Source of the DNA: Liolophura sinensis
Taxonomy: Eukaryota; Mollusca; Polyplacophora; Chitonida; Chitonidae
NCBI RefSeq assembly: GCF_032854445.1
Contig: NC_088304.1
Span: 12,101,704-12,165,703 of the forward strand
DNA: 64,000 nt
Direction of reading: 5' to 3'
Shown here: positions 34,901 to 45,500 of the stretch, in pieces
How the letters are laid out: the number at the start of each line of letters is the position of its first letter
Numbering within the stretch: position 1 is the first letter of the stretch
Notes under the pieces: generated by a model
What the model saw: only the letters and a program-made list of their open reading frames with translations
Told to the model about the DNA's origin: nothing
The model's database searches: none
Made by a program: the position numbers and the translations under genes

Positions 34901-35516
34901 TCATTATTTTAAGTGACAAGGTAAATTCTGTCTTTTTCCTCCCTCCGTTTAAAAATCTTGATTACTAATATACGCGAACGTCTATTTTCAGCCAATAAGA
35001 TGTTACAGTCTTCAAAGGGAGCTAATCAGGAAGCGGACTTTCCCACCCAGTGGCCGTGTTCAGGAAATGGAGGTGGAAGATTTACGCCAAATTCTAAGTG
35101 ACAAACAATTATCCGCTGTTTTATTTCCACGGAGACTTGTGATCGACTGGCACGTTTATCTCCCAATCGTGGAGAATGTGGATATAATTAAGGCGCAGGG
35201 AACTTACGTGACGAAAACGGGGGACGAGGGCCTTCGAACCACGGAGCTAATCACATTTGGCGACTGGTACCAGTGCGAGGAGTATCTGGCTTATAGCATG
35301 GATGTCTTCGGGAAGGTCGATGACACAGCAAGTCTTTCTGAACATTTTCACATGCACGCCAAAAAAGCCATGGAGTTACACGATGGGGATGTCCGTTTCC
35401 TGATATTTATAGAACCGGAGCTTCTTGACGTCACTGACAGCGCATGCAGGCTACTTCATTTCCTTCCATCGCATTTCTTTACCACTCACTGTGTTTGGCT
35501 GATTCGAGAAATTTAA
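28760..35516 (+). CDS. histidine N-acetyltransferase-like GNAT protein (NAT16/HISAT family), copy C
   Basis: Second intact member of the array: exons 28760-28924, 31755-31991 and 34992-35516, all phase 0, giving 308 residues. The domain order is as in copy A: CRRATLADRE and GRDYLPSLY in exon 1, GSRVKEGLQGKGVYARLWRY in exon 2, LFPRRLVIDWHVYLPIVENV and the end STHCVWLIREI-like (TTHCVWLIREI) in exon 3. It is closest to copy A, and its exon 1 with flanks is also the parent or sister of pseudogene B. Introns hold R1, R2, a palindromic repeat and the segment also found at 26150. Histidine as substrate is a family-level inference. A polyadenylation signal lies at 35674. Confidence 0.85.
29801..30640. 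other. copy C intron 1, unique part
   Basis: No mobile element or exon is recognised. An open frame at 30503-30784 leads into R2 sequence and is not credible as a gene. Confidence 0.4.
30650..30860 (+). pseudogene. R2 reverse-transcriptase C-terminal remnant
   Basis: GGGGCATGTGGCGTGTACAT, ATATCTC and TTTGTTAGATCCTG align with 9725-9775. Heavily mutated. Confidence 0.6.
30940..31150. mobile_element. CpG-rich palindromic MITE-like element
   Basis: TCGTGCGCACGA-type palindromes recur at least four times. The segment 31023-31150 is a foldback whose ends (CTGACCATTAGAAAT.CACGATT and the reverse complement of AATCG.GTATTTCTATTGGTCAATTA) pair over about 40 bp. It is richer in CpG than its surroundings. 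Confidence 0.7.
31260..31640 (+). repeat. R2 retroelement fragment
   Basis: CTTAAGTTTTAAAATGAGT, ATTATCGACGACTTGAATAT, ATTTGAATACTGATTTCA and GAAACTGTTGACGGCTTCTC match R2 in order, just upstream of exon 2 of copy C. Confidence 0.7.
31755..31991 (+). CDS. acetyltransferase C exon 2
   Basis: 79 codons, acceptor TCTTTCAG, donor ATG|GTAAGA. Confidence 0.85.
32220..32660 (+). repeat. R2 retroelement fragment
   Basis: ATACCGCTTAATCTGGGGCT, CATCATTGAAAACTGACTACC, GTGTTAAACGTTGTTTTGG and GGTATACGAATGTC follow the R2 order. It lies in intron 2 of copy C. Confidence 0.7.
32930..33180 (-). repeat. R1 repeat copy (reversed), with short AGTAATAATAAAAC array
   Basis: GGTGCTAGGGAGCG, TTTCACCGGTTACGCGTGACC and GTCGCTGCTCTGG are reverse R1 words. 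A four-unit AGTAATAATAAAAC run (about 33022-33080) sits inside. Confidence 0.75.
33333..33372 (-). mobile_element. SINE tail fragment
   Basis: TTGATTGGTGTTTTACGCCG and TACTCATGAATATT only. Confidence 0.7.
33470..33935 (+). repeat. duplicated segment in copy C intron 2 (pairs with 26150-27090)
   Basis: See 26150-27090: the same ordered words are found, and here they lie between exons 2 and 3 of an intact gene. Confidence 0.65.
33936..34215 (-). repeat. R1 repeat copy (reversed)
   Basis: CATTTACATGAACAGTTAGA, CACCGGTTACGTGTG and GTCGTCGCTGCTCTGGTTTT. Confidence 0.8.
34216..34991. other. copy C intron 2, last part
   Basis: No element is recognised. The stretch 34780-34830 resembles 21690-21730 before exon 3 of copy A (TATCACTTAAAGAACTGGTTTG), as expected for paralogous introns. 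Confidence 0.5.
34992..35516 (+). CDS. acetyltransferase C exon 3
   Basis: Acceptor TATTTTCAG, TAA stop at 35514; 174 residues. Confidence 0.85.
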   Translation, partial: PIRCYSLQRELIRKRTFPPSGRVQEMEVEDLRQILSDKQLSAVLFPRRLVIDWHVYLPIVENVDIIKAQGTYVTKTGDEGLRTTELITFGDWYQCEEYLAYSMDVFGKVDDTASLSEHFHMHAKKAMELHDGDVRFLIFIEPELLDVTDSACRLLHFLPSHFFTTHCVWLIREI

Positions 35517-35673
35517 AAGATTTCATAGGTTCTAATTCTGTATTTCAACATAAAACAATACAGTTCATGCGACATCATGAATGTTTCTTCAAGAGTTTTG
35601 TTTGAAATGAGAACACTGTCAGCCTGAAACAAGTCGATTCTAGAAGCGCATTCTTTTATTTATTCTTATCTAC

Positions 35674-35679
35674 AATAAA
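35674..35679 (+). promoter_or_regulatory. possible polyadenylation signal of copy C
   Basis: AATAAA about 160 nt after the stop codon. Confidence 0.4.
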
Positions 35680-35689
35680 AATCATTGTT

Positions 35690-35945
35690 TCTGTATAGTT
35701 TTGCCTGCTCGTTAACCAAAGAGGTTCCTCTGCATCACGCTGCAGTCTAACAGCCGGGAACCGGCCTATTATTTCATTGCTTTCATTGCCCAGTTCATGC
35801 TCGCTTCTTCTCTGGTCGTACCTGGGAAGGTCCGCCAGAAAGAGGATGGTGGGATGGAGCCCTGTTTCTTCCCACCACAATGCTGGCGGCCGTCGTATAA
35901 GTGAAATATTCTTGAGTACGGCGTAAAACACCAATTAAGTAAATA
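35690..35945 (+). mobile_element. SINE, degraded head
   Basis: The body from GTACCTGGGAAGG to GGCGTAAAACACCAATTAAG is well preserved. The tRNA part (35690-35800) is only just recognisable. Confidence 0.7.
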
Positions 35946-36884
35946 AATGTGTTCACGCAACGCTGTGCTCCACAAAACTCACTCGGAGAGCATCAGAACT
36001 TCGCCATCCGCCAATTTCGAATAGAGTGACTCCGTCGCTATATGGTGGACTCGACTGATCTTCCAAAAATTAAGATCATCTTCTTTTTTCACAATATTTA
36101 ATTATATTTCCTTTGTGTACATTTCTAAGAAAACAAATTAAAGTCAAGACTCCAAACAATTTGTCAATCTACCTTTAACTGGTGTGCATCTCATTGGTTT
36201 CTTTTCCCGGACGATGCCGACTGCGGCCGACTCAGACTGAAAATTTCGGTTAGCGAAATTTCACTTGCCGGCGATTTGCCAGGTACATTTGTGGGACGTT
36301 ACCGTTTTCATTATTCACGACTGACTAGGTCATGAAATAAGAATTACTCAAGAAGTATCCAGGAAACATGTTTTTATAACGCGCGACTTCGATATGTTGA
36401 GGATAGCACACGCGAAAGGGTCGCGTTCCAGCTTAGTAAATGGAAGAGTAGAGATCTGTATTTCTGAAAGCTAAGCGAGGCAGAATGGAACTGATCTCAG
36501 ATCTAATCTCGCGGAAACCAATGCACCGAGCCATGGAGCTGACAAAAAACTTCTGAAGTAAATGTATAAAATCTGTCCAGATCAAGTGAAAGTTTGATGC
36601 CAACTCCTGAACTCATTCATCAAAAACATGTCAACTGCAGCGAAACCTTAGGGCATTATTCTAAGTATTTATATAAATGCTAAAGTGCGGCCCCTCGCAT
36701 CATGTCTTAAGCAGAATTAAAAATGCAGCGATGTTAATAGCTCTTTGGTATATTTCATTATAACGGATTACTCCTCCGTTTTTACAAATTAAGGAAATCT
36801 TTGGAACGGACAGACACTCCTTTAAATTGCCAAGTTATATCGTTAGAATAAATTATTATTTCGTTAAAATGAAACCTGCGAATG
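35946..36884. other. no gene recognised; R1 fragment at 36660-36745
   Basis: ATATAAATGCTAAAGTGCGG, CATGTCTTAAGCAGAATTAA and GCAGCGATGTTAA mark an R1 piece. Nothing else is identified. Confidence 0.45.
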
Positions 36885-37005
36885 GTTGTAGGTTTCCCCC
36901 GAGATCTGCCCAGTTTCCTCCCACCATAATGCTGCCGACGTAGAATAAATGAGATATTCTTGAGTACGTTGAAAACTAATCAAATAAATAAATCAAATAA
37001 ATCGT
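36885..37005 (+). mobile_element. SINE 3' fragment
   Basis: GGTTTCCCCCGAGATCTGCC, CACCATAATGCTGCC and an AAATAAATAAATC tail. Confidence 0.75.
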
Positions 37006-37159
37006 TTTCCTCCATCTTTTCTATACTCTAAATTACGCTTTGGCAACTCTGAAACTTGTCAGTACTGTAGCTAAGTCCCAAAATATTCCGTGGCCAGAAA
37101 GCTTTGGTGCATGCCTCTGAGAAAGCAGCCAAAAAATCTTGACATAGGTTGACCGTCAA

Positions 37160-37415
37160 AATCTGGGCCTTTTTATGCCAGCAGCTGAGAGCGGTGCCTA
37201 TAAAGGGGAGGTCACTCGCAGCCTCATCACCCACTGTCTCCTTGTGTTCTTTCACCCTGTATTTCAACTTTCATCATTAAACTTATACTTGCTCAAAGTT
37301 TAGATATCAAGCATGTACCTGTACACCAAAAATGGCATGCCGGGAGCTAAAAAGGGCTTTACACCCTAAAAGACACATAATTACATTCGTAAAACGGAAG
37401 TGCTAATAGGGTACT
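37160..37415 (+). repeat. interspersed repeat shared with 10690-10980
   Basis: AAAGTTTAGATATC, GTACCTGTACACC and GGAAGTGCTAATA in the same order as at 10850-10970. Confidence 0.55.
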
Positions 37416-37449
37416 GATTTCTATCCTTACTTTTTTGGCAGCTCACTTG

Positions 37450-38527
37450 ACCTGAGAGATGAGATCGAAAATTGCAGTCGTTGAGACCTGGATAGGCGTT
37501 GAATTCTGCATGGTGAGGAGAATGGAAATGAGACCGAAAATTGCAGTCGTTGAAGCCTGGGTAGGCATTGAATTCTGCATGGTGAGGAGAATGGAAATGA
37601 CACCGAAAATTGCACTCGTTGAGACCTGGATAGGCGTTGAATTGTGCATGGGGAGGAGTATGGAAATGAGAAAGAAAATTGCAGTCGTTGAAGCCTGGAT
37701 AGGCGTTGAATTGTGCATGGAGAGGAGAATGGAAATGAGATAGAAAATTACAGTCGTTGAAGCCTGGATAGGCATTGAATTCTTCATGGGGAGGAGAATG
37801 GAAATGAGATCGAAAATTGCAGTTGTTGAAGCCTGGATAGGCATTGAATTGTGCACGGGGAGGAGTATGGAAATGAGATAGAAAATTACAGTCGTTGAAA
37901 CCTGGATAGGCATTGAATTCTTCATGGGGAGGAGAATGGAAATGAGATCGAAAATTGTAGTTGTTGAAGCCTGGATAGGCATTGAATTGTGCATGGGGAG
38001 GAGTATGGAAATGAGATAGAAAATTGCAGTCGTTGAGACCTGGATAGGCGTTGAACTGTGCATGGGGAGGAGTATGGAAATGAGGTCGAAAACTGCAGTC
38101 GTTGAGACCTGGATAGGCGTTGAATTCTTCATGGGGAGTTGTATGGAAATGAGATAGAAAATTACAGTCGTTGAAACCTGGATAGGCGTTGAATTGTGCA
38201 TGGGGAGGAGTATGGAAATGAGATAGAAAATTACTGTCGTTGAAACCTGGATAGGCGTTGAATTCTTCATGGGGAGGAGAATGGAAATGAGATAGAAAAT
38301 TACAGTCGTTGAGACCTGGATAGGCGTTGAATTGTGCATGGGGAGGAGTATGGAAATGAGATAGAAAATTACTGTCGTTGAAACCTGGATAGGCGTTGAA
38401 TTCTGCATGGGGAGTTGTATGGAAATGAGATAGAAAATTGCAGTCGTTGAAACCTGGATAGGCGTTGAATTCTTCATGGGGAGGTGTATGGAAATGAGAT
38501 AGAAAACTGCAATTGTTCAAGCCTGGC
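37450..38527 (-). repeat. 69-bp minisatellite, open on the - strand as a 23-residue protein repeat
   Basis: Fifteen full units and one partial. On the - strand frame 37381-38520 the unit reads, with variation, FNDCNFLSHFHTPPHAQ then FNAYPG. Many unit differences are silent (TGC/TGT, GGC/GGT, AAC/AAT) or conservative (S/T, F/L). A second - frame and parts of the + strand are also open, which follows simply from a unit length divisible by three without stops. No start codon, splice site or signal peptide is tied to it. Coding is possible but unproven. Confidence 0.9.
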
Positions 38528-38529
38528 TA

Positions 38530-39053
38530 CACTGAAAAAACAAATGTTTAACATTTAAACATCTCTTTGCAACAGATAATAAACGTGCATAATGTTTGAT
38601 TGTAACATCTTTAATACTTAAACATGTTTATCCAACAACTGATAATAAGACCATTTTATAATGCTGATCATGTACACTCATTCAATTTACTACATACATT
38701 ATTGCATTTATGCTATAAATGTTAGTATTTATAATATACTGCATGTATTTATAAAATAAATCAACATATTTATGAAACATACACGTGTATTTGAAAAATA
38801 AAAACACCTTGAACATGTTAAAAGTAAGCATTCATTATAGTGTGTGCACGTGTTAGCGTTCAAAATCGTTTATGAATTTCCTAAAATGAATAAAACTGAT
38901 CAAATTACAGCTTTTTGAAACTTTGGAATCATTTTAACGCTCTAAATGGTATAGGAACGGATCCGATATTTACTAAAAGGCATTCATTTGTTAAGCACGT
39001 TTTATATCGGTTGCAGAGATATGTTTAATTGATAAACATTTAGTTTTTCAGTA
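38530..39053. mobile_element. mariner-type MITE inserted in the 69-bp minisatellite
   Basis: A 524-bp element has imperfect terminal inverted repeats of about 59 bp (left CACTGAAAAAACAAATG, right complementary to TACTGAAAAACTAAATG). It is flanked by TA at 38528-38529 and 39054-39055. A last minisatellite unit resumes at 39056. TA target sites fit Tc1/mariner-type mobilisation; there is no coding capacity. Confidence 0.85.
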
Positions 39054-39055
39054 TA

Positions 39056-39116
39056 GGCATTGAATTCTGCATGGAGAGGAGTATTGATATGAGACTGCAA
39101 ATTGCAGTCGTCGAAT
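39056..39116 (-). repeat. stranded terminal unit of the 69-bp minisatellite
   Basis: GGCATTGAATTCTGCATGGA through ATTGCAGTCGTCGAA is one diverged unit, in the same - strand frame as the main array. Confidence 0.8.
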
Positions 39117-39339
39117 GTTGAGGGAAATATCTCCTACCCCGACTGAAAATACGAGATTACTGGGGACAGTAATACGATCTTATTTCCATGTTTACATACG
39201 CTCAGCACTAAGCAGTTTACATCGACGAGATATGACCTGACCTGCTTTAGGTATCACAACTCGACCCACTAACCAACAAATCTCCCATCGCTGCAGGGTG
39301 GAAAAAACATAGTCCAGAACACATTCTTGTGTGTTCAAA

Positions 39340-39504
39340 ATGGCTGAAGAACTGACATGTCGGAGAGCAACACTTGAGGACAGGCAGGCCGTCGTGAACA
39401 TACTCACTGCCTTTGGTGGGCGAGACTACATGCCAGACCAGTACAGCAATATGATACAGGACCCCTATTTCGTTGGCGTGCTGGGCGAACTGCGAGGTGA
39501 AGTG
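39340..39504 (+). CDS. acetyltransferase D exon 1
   Basis: 55 codons, donor GTG|GTAAGT. Confidence 0.85.
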
Positions 39505-42500
39505 GTAAGTGTGAATTGGTAGGACGAGTTGACCTAGTCTTGTAAAAGCACATACAGGCTCGTGTGGCGTTTCTTCCAGTGGGCAGCCTGGTTACAACGG
39601 AAACTGGTTGACCACGAGCAACCGGGAATTTCAATGGAGGTTGATATATTGTCATCATAAAATAGAAATAATACACAATTTTGCATCACAGCGATTTATG
39701 TCCACTTTCACAAAAGCTCACAACTTACATGTGCTGTGCGGATTGTTCTGTTGTTTAATATACAACGTGCTGTTATTATCAGGCATAATTCTCAGAATAT
39801 CTTCCATTTTATTCACCCACAAATACATTTCCATGTTATGTTTCACCTATACACCTACCTCCCATTGCAACAGGCGAAGTGCCCTGATGTGTGCGGTCTC
39901 AGATAGACGATTGGCACGTGGCTTCCAATGAGTGAGAATGTTAACGGTGTAGAGCATAGAGGAAGACTGCTGCAGGAACGTCCGGTAGTTGTACGTCATT
40001 AGAGGTCACCGATGTTATCACGTTGAAGGCCGGTACAAAGCTGACCAGCTCATGCTGGCTTCCTCTCCGGCCGTACGTGGGAAGGTCTTTCAGCAACCTG
40101 CGGATGGTCGTGGGTTTTCTCCGGGCTGTGCCCGGTTTCCACCCACCATAATGCTGGCCGCCGTCGTATAAGTGAAATATTCTTCAGTACGGCGTAAAAC
40201 ACCAATCCAAAAAAACAAAAAAAAAACCACAAAAAAAAAACAAAACTAAGCACTAAGCTGTTAAATGTAGTATCACAGTATGCTTTTTTTGATTGATTTA
40301 TTTATTTATTTGATTGGTGTTGTGCGCCGTATTCAAGAATGATTCACTTATACGACAACGGCGAGCATTATGGTGGGAGGAAACCTGGCAGAGCTCGGGG
40401 GAAACCCACGACCATCTGCAGGTTGCTGAAGTACCCTCCCACTTACGTGCTTTTTTGAGTGGTGACAAAATAGTACAGTGTTATGGACAACAGGATTGAT
40501 TGGCATCTATGCGTCGAAACAGACATTCGTATACTAGCCGTCAACCAAGATGGACCTTCCAGGTTCATTAATCGCTATTCCCAAAACGACGTTTAACACA
40601 AACGATCAGAGAACTGAAAAAGTATACGAAAATAGGGTGGAATCATACAAAGAGAAGCTGTCAACATTTTTCAATGATGTAGGAGGATGCAAGGCAGGCC
40701 TTCCCGCATAAAACCAGAGAGGAAGCCAGCATGAGCTGGACTTGAACTCACAGCGGTCGCACTGGTGAGAGGCCCCTGGGGCGAAGCTTACATTGTTTCT
40801 CTCTCATAATATAACAACGAATTGGCTGGATTCAAGTACAGGACGTAATCACAAAAGGTGTAGATATAGTACTGAAAAACATACATTGTACATTCATTAC
40901 ATGCTGATCATAGGGATTAGACGACTAAAATAAGAAAAAAATACACACAGTTTCCTGACATCACTTCCTGATATGTTTCGAGATACAACCTCGTCCATTT
41001 ACAGAATTTATACTGCTTTCGACACGATTGCACGCTTTTATGAGCTTTGCCATGTATACCTGACCAGGTGATTTCCTGTTTTAATTACAGGTGGCGTTCG
41101 CTGGTGCTTACGTCATCAATGGTGGCACGACGATGATGACCAAAGGAAGTCGCGTTAAGGAGGGACTTCAAGGGAGAGGGATTTACGGTCGGCTATGGCG
41201 TTACCTTCGGGACACTATCAAGGACCGGGCCCCAGGCCTCAAGCATGAGGAGTTCAGCTGTAATACTGAGAACCCTATGTTTAAAGTTCCCGAGTCACAG
41301 AGGAAGTATTCGGAGTTGTACAGAACGGTCAGTTTAAATGAAGTTTGGCCATGAGTTGGATAGGTGTCACATCGTTTTATAAATGAAGTAAATCAAAGCA
41401 AGTATTTATTTCATGAAAGTAATCGAACAAGCCGTTTGTTATTCGATTGGAAAAGCGGTAAAGTTTTCTCGATGTCTTCTTAATTGCAAACTGAGCGCGA
41501 ATGGTACCGTCCTCGCTTCGCGCTTCGTGGGCCACGAGGACGGTACGCAAGGCGTGGGATGAAATGTCCCCATCAGGCTTTCATAAAGATCGAAAAGGTT
41601 GATCACCAACAGAAGGATGTAAAATGCTTTTGCTTTTAAGGCCTCATCAGGCCTTTACCAGACTAGGTTTTGAACCTGGGTCTCCCGTGTACAAGTTTGA
41701 TCTAAAACTCTGGGCTGCCACTTGCTAGACTCTCGTTTGCCCATGGCTACTAGAGTTAGTTAGAGTAATTGCGAACGTTTACCACCTAAATAGCTCGATT
41801 CCAAGATGTATAAAAAAGTCACTTTTCGCTCTTACATTGCATGCAGTGCTTGGGAACTACCTCTTGGTTTTTACGAGTACAACTGTACAGAAACTGAGAC
41901 GTTTTACACAAAAGAACGAAAAAGATATATCTTAGGCGGAAAGTATTGATAATTACAGGGTTAATATAATGAAAAGCTTACAACATATAGAATAAAACCA
42001 AAACAGAGGCGACAGTTGATAACTGGGAAACGGTTACACATTACCGGTGAAATGCAGCCTCTTGTCAATTTACCACAGTTGGGGTTTTATTCTGACACCC
42101 ATAAAATTGCTCGCCATAGTATAAGCCATGAACATCTTTAAATAAACTACCAGGCAAAAGAAAGGTTTCACCCACTTCTTGAGCCCATAAAACAAAAACA
42201 AAGGCAGATATAAGAATTAAGAAGATTGGTTTATGAACAGGAATCATTGTGAAATATTCTCTCAAAAAGACGTTAAAATATTGGCATTCAATTGGCCACA
42301 AAACACAATGAAAGAGACAAGGGGTCAGAAGAAAAAATTACACAAATGTAAAGTTAACTGGCAAGTGCATGTAAAGTCACAGTATCCACAGAAATGAAGG
42401 ACTACAGTCATCAGTAGCGAGTGTGGCCACCCTGGGCATCAATGCAAGCAAGCACACGCCTCTGCATTGACGTCGTCAGTCGCCGGATGACGTCAACAGT

Positions 42501-45500
42501 GATAACGTTCCATAGGTTTAACAGCTTGCTCAAGTTCCTGTTGGTTAGTCAAACGGCGGTCAAGGTGATCCCAGAGATGCTCAATGGGGTTCATGTCTGG
42601 TGAGTTGGCTGGCCAGGGCAACACGATGACGTTTGCGGTCTCGACGTCGTCTGTAACAATGCGGGCAGTGTGAGGTCTTGCGTTGTCGTGTTGCAAGATC
42701 GATCCTCTTGGCTGTTGTTGGAGGAAAGGAACGACGACAGGTCTCAGTACCTCATCAACGTATCGCTGGCCAGTCAGATTACCTCGCACAATAACCAGCT
42801 GCGTCTTCATTTGGTCACAAATCCCTCCCCAAACCATGACGCCTCCGCCTCCAAACGGATAAACCTCTCTTACGCAGTTTGGCGCGAGACGCTCGACTCT
42901 TCGTCAGTAAACTCGAACTCTGCCATCGTTCCTGAATAGACAGAACCTGCTCTCGTCTGTAAACAGCACTCTCGCCCAGTCACGTCGCTGCCACCGACGT
43001 ACAATACGTGCCCATCGCAATCTGCGTTGACGGTGTAAAAGGGTCAAGGCCATCCCACAGAAGGGGCGGTAAGGTCGTAAACCAGCTGAACGAAGACGAC
43101 GCAGTGTTGTTTTGGGGCTGATGACATGGCCTAGTGCCGTCGCCGCTGTTGACGTCGCCGTGACGAATCGGTTTCGGAGGTGGATCTGCCGGATGTAGCG
43201 ATCTTCAGCCGCAGTTGTTACCCTCGGTCTTCCCGATCTTGGTCTGTCTTGGGTCTGGCCTGTCTGCTGATAGCGTATCAACAACCTCCTGGTGATGGTT
43301 TGGCTGCAGTTGAACGTTCTTGCAATGTGACGTTGCGAGACTCCCATGGTGGACATACCGATGGCCTGGTCTCGTTGCGCTTGCGTAAGTCTTGGCATAC
43401 TGTTGGTGTTTTTTCGGTCACTGAATGTCTGCTCTTTCGAGCAAGGGTATTTATGCAACATTACCGCACGTGCATCACGAGCCATGCCTCAAAAGGACGT
43501 TTTGCATGTGGTTGCAATTTCACAATTCCAATTGAAGCGTTCATGACGATGAGTTCTGGTAGAGGAAACGATGCAGTCATACACTAAGTCCTGCTTAGAA
43601 TCAAACCCGGAACCGCGCTTTTACTTTTTTTATGACAAAAAATACGGTGAAACCTTTCTTTTGCCTGGTAGTTTAGAATGGAGCCCCCATAAATCTGTAC
43701 TCATCGTCACAATTTACATTTGTGACCAAAATCGCCCAAGCAATAAAAGCTGTTCTGAGACTAACCCGTAACAGATCCACGTGCTATGGTGCCTGTTTCA
43801 TCAATTCATTATCTTGACTATCTGTATTTTACGTGTCATCTGCCACAATCTTAATCATACTGGACCCAGTTGTATGAACGTGTATTAGTTAAACCTGGTA
43901 TTAAGTCATATTATAAATTTAAAATTTTAGCCACATAGCCAATGTAGTTCTCCAAGGTCAAAGGATAACAGCAGCAGTTTTAGTTCATATTTAATATGTT
44001 ACTCAATTGTATTTAGGCTAAGTACAAAACTGAAGACTTGGCTTAAAGTTAAATCTGGTATTTAGCCTTAATCCAGTTTTGAACACTTGGCCCCTGGTGG
44101 AAATATTTCAAATTTTTTAAAATCGTATTTTGAACCAAATCAAACTGCGTTTATTGTAAGTTTTTAAAACATTACAGGCGCAAATATCAAGTTGTCATAC
44201 AAACTAACTTGCTGATAATTTTATTTTCGAAAACGACGGATGTGCAATTCCCAAGCACAAGGCACCGAATCACGAGATCATTCCCCGCGTTGCATGGACA
44301 AAAAATTTGTAATTCCCCTGGTGTCGCCATTTGTGGTTTGGTGACAAATAAGCAATAGACAGCTCTCGTTTTGTCGTGTGTGCCGTCTTACTTTCCTTGA
44401 AGACCACTTGCCGTCGATCAGTATGGTGTACAAATATGTGCGTCACGTGTTGTAATGTTTGAAAATAACAAAAGTTTGCCCAATGCACTGCAGATTCCAA
44501 TAGCCGTAAAACTGCTCGCCATCGTGTAAGCGAAAATTTTTTTTTTACTATGGCGTTGTACAACAATCCGTTAATCAGTGAATCGATCTAAAGCATTGGC
44601 GAATTTGTGGAAGGTATTTGCAACAAAACCAATATCTGTGTGTTTTAAAACCAGTAGTAGTAAATTCAAAGCAAACAGTTTGATCTACAAACCGTAAAGT
44701 GGACTGTATGGAAATTGAGAGAATATGCAACCGCCAATTGTTTATATTCAGTGTACACACTACACACAACAAAATCGGTTTTAATAGCATGTCAAATGTT
44801 GATGTAGCCTCTACGAATTTTGATATAATATAACTAAAATAGTTACAAAAATCTATTCGTATGTATAGCATATTACAAATGTAATTGCGATCATTACATT
44901 CATTACATCAGAATTTCTGCATATGCAACAGAAAATCCCGGGAAATTTGATGAAGTTTTTACCATTTCGTCACATGTCATAGGTTTTTTTTTCTTTTTTT
45001 TTTGTACAGCCAATTAATGTCTATATTCTCCGAAGGGAGATAATCTCCAAACTGCCTTCCGACCCATGTATCCATGTACAAGAAATTGGGATGGACGAAC
45101 TGCGTCGGATTTTAACGGACAAGGATTTGTCATCCATCTTGTTTCCACGACGACTTGTTATCAACTGGCACGTTTACTTCCCAATCGTGGAGAATGTTGA
45201 CGTCATCGCCTCGTTGGAGCCTTACATCACACGATCTTTGTCCCCAGGCCGTGACAAATCTTCAGATTTAATTATTTTCGGAGTGTGGTTTCAATCCACA
45301 GACCATTTGGCTTACAATTTAGACGTGTACGGAGACGCAAATAACGTAGAGTGCATCGTTGAACATTTGAAGTTACACGCCTTTAAGGCTATGGCTGTGT
45401 CCGATGGGGAAATTCGTTTTATGGTATTCGCAGAATCAAAACTCCTCAGACCGATTGATGTCGCATGCCAACAGCTTCATACCATCCCCGGGCAATTCTT

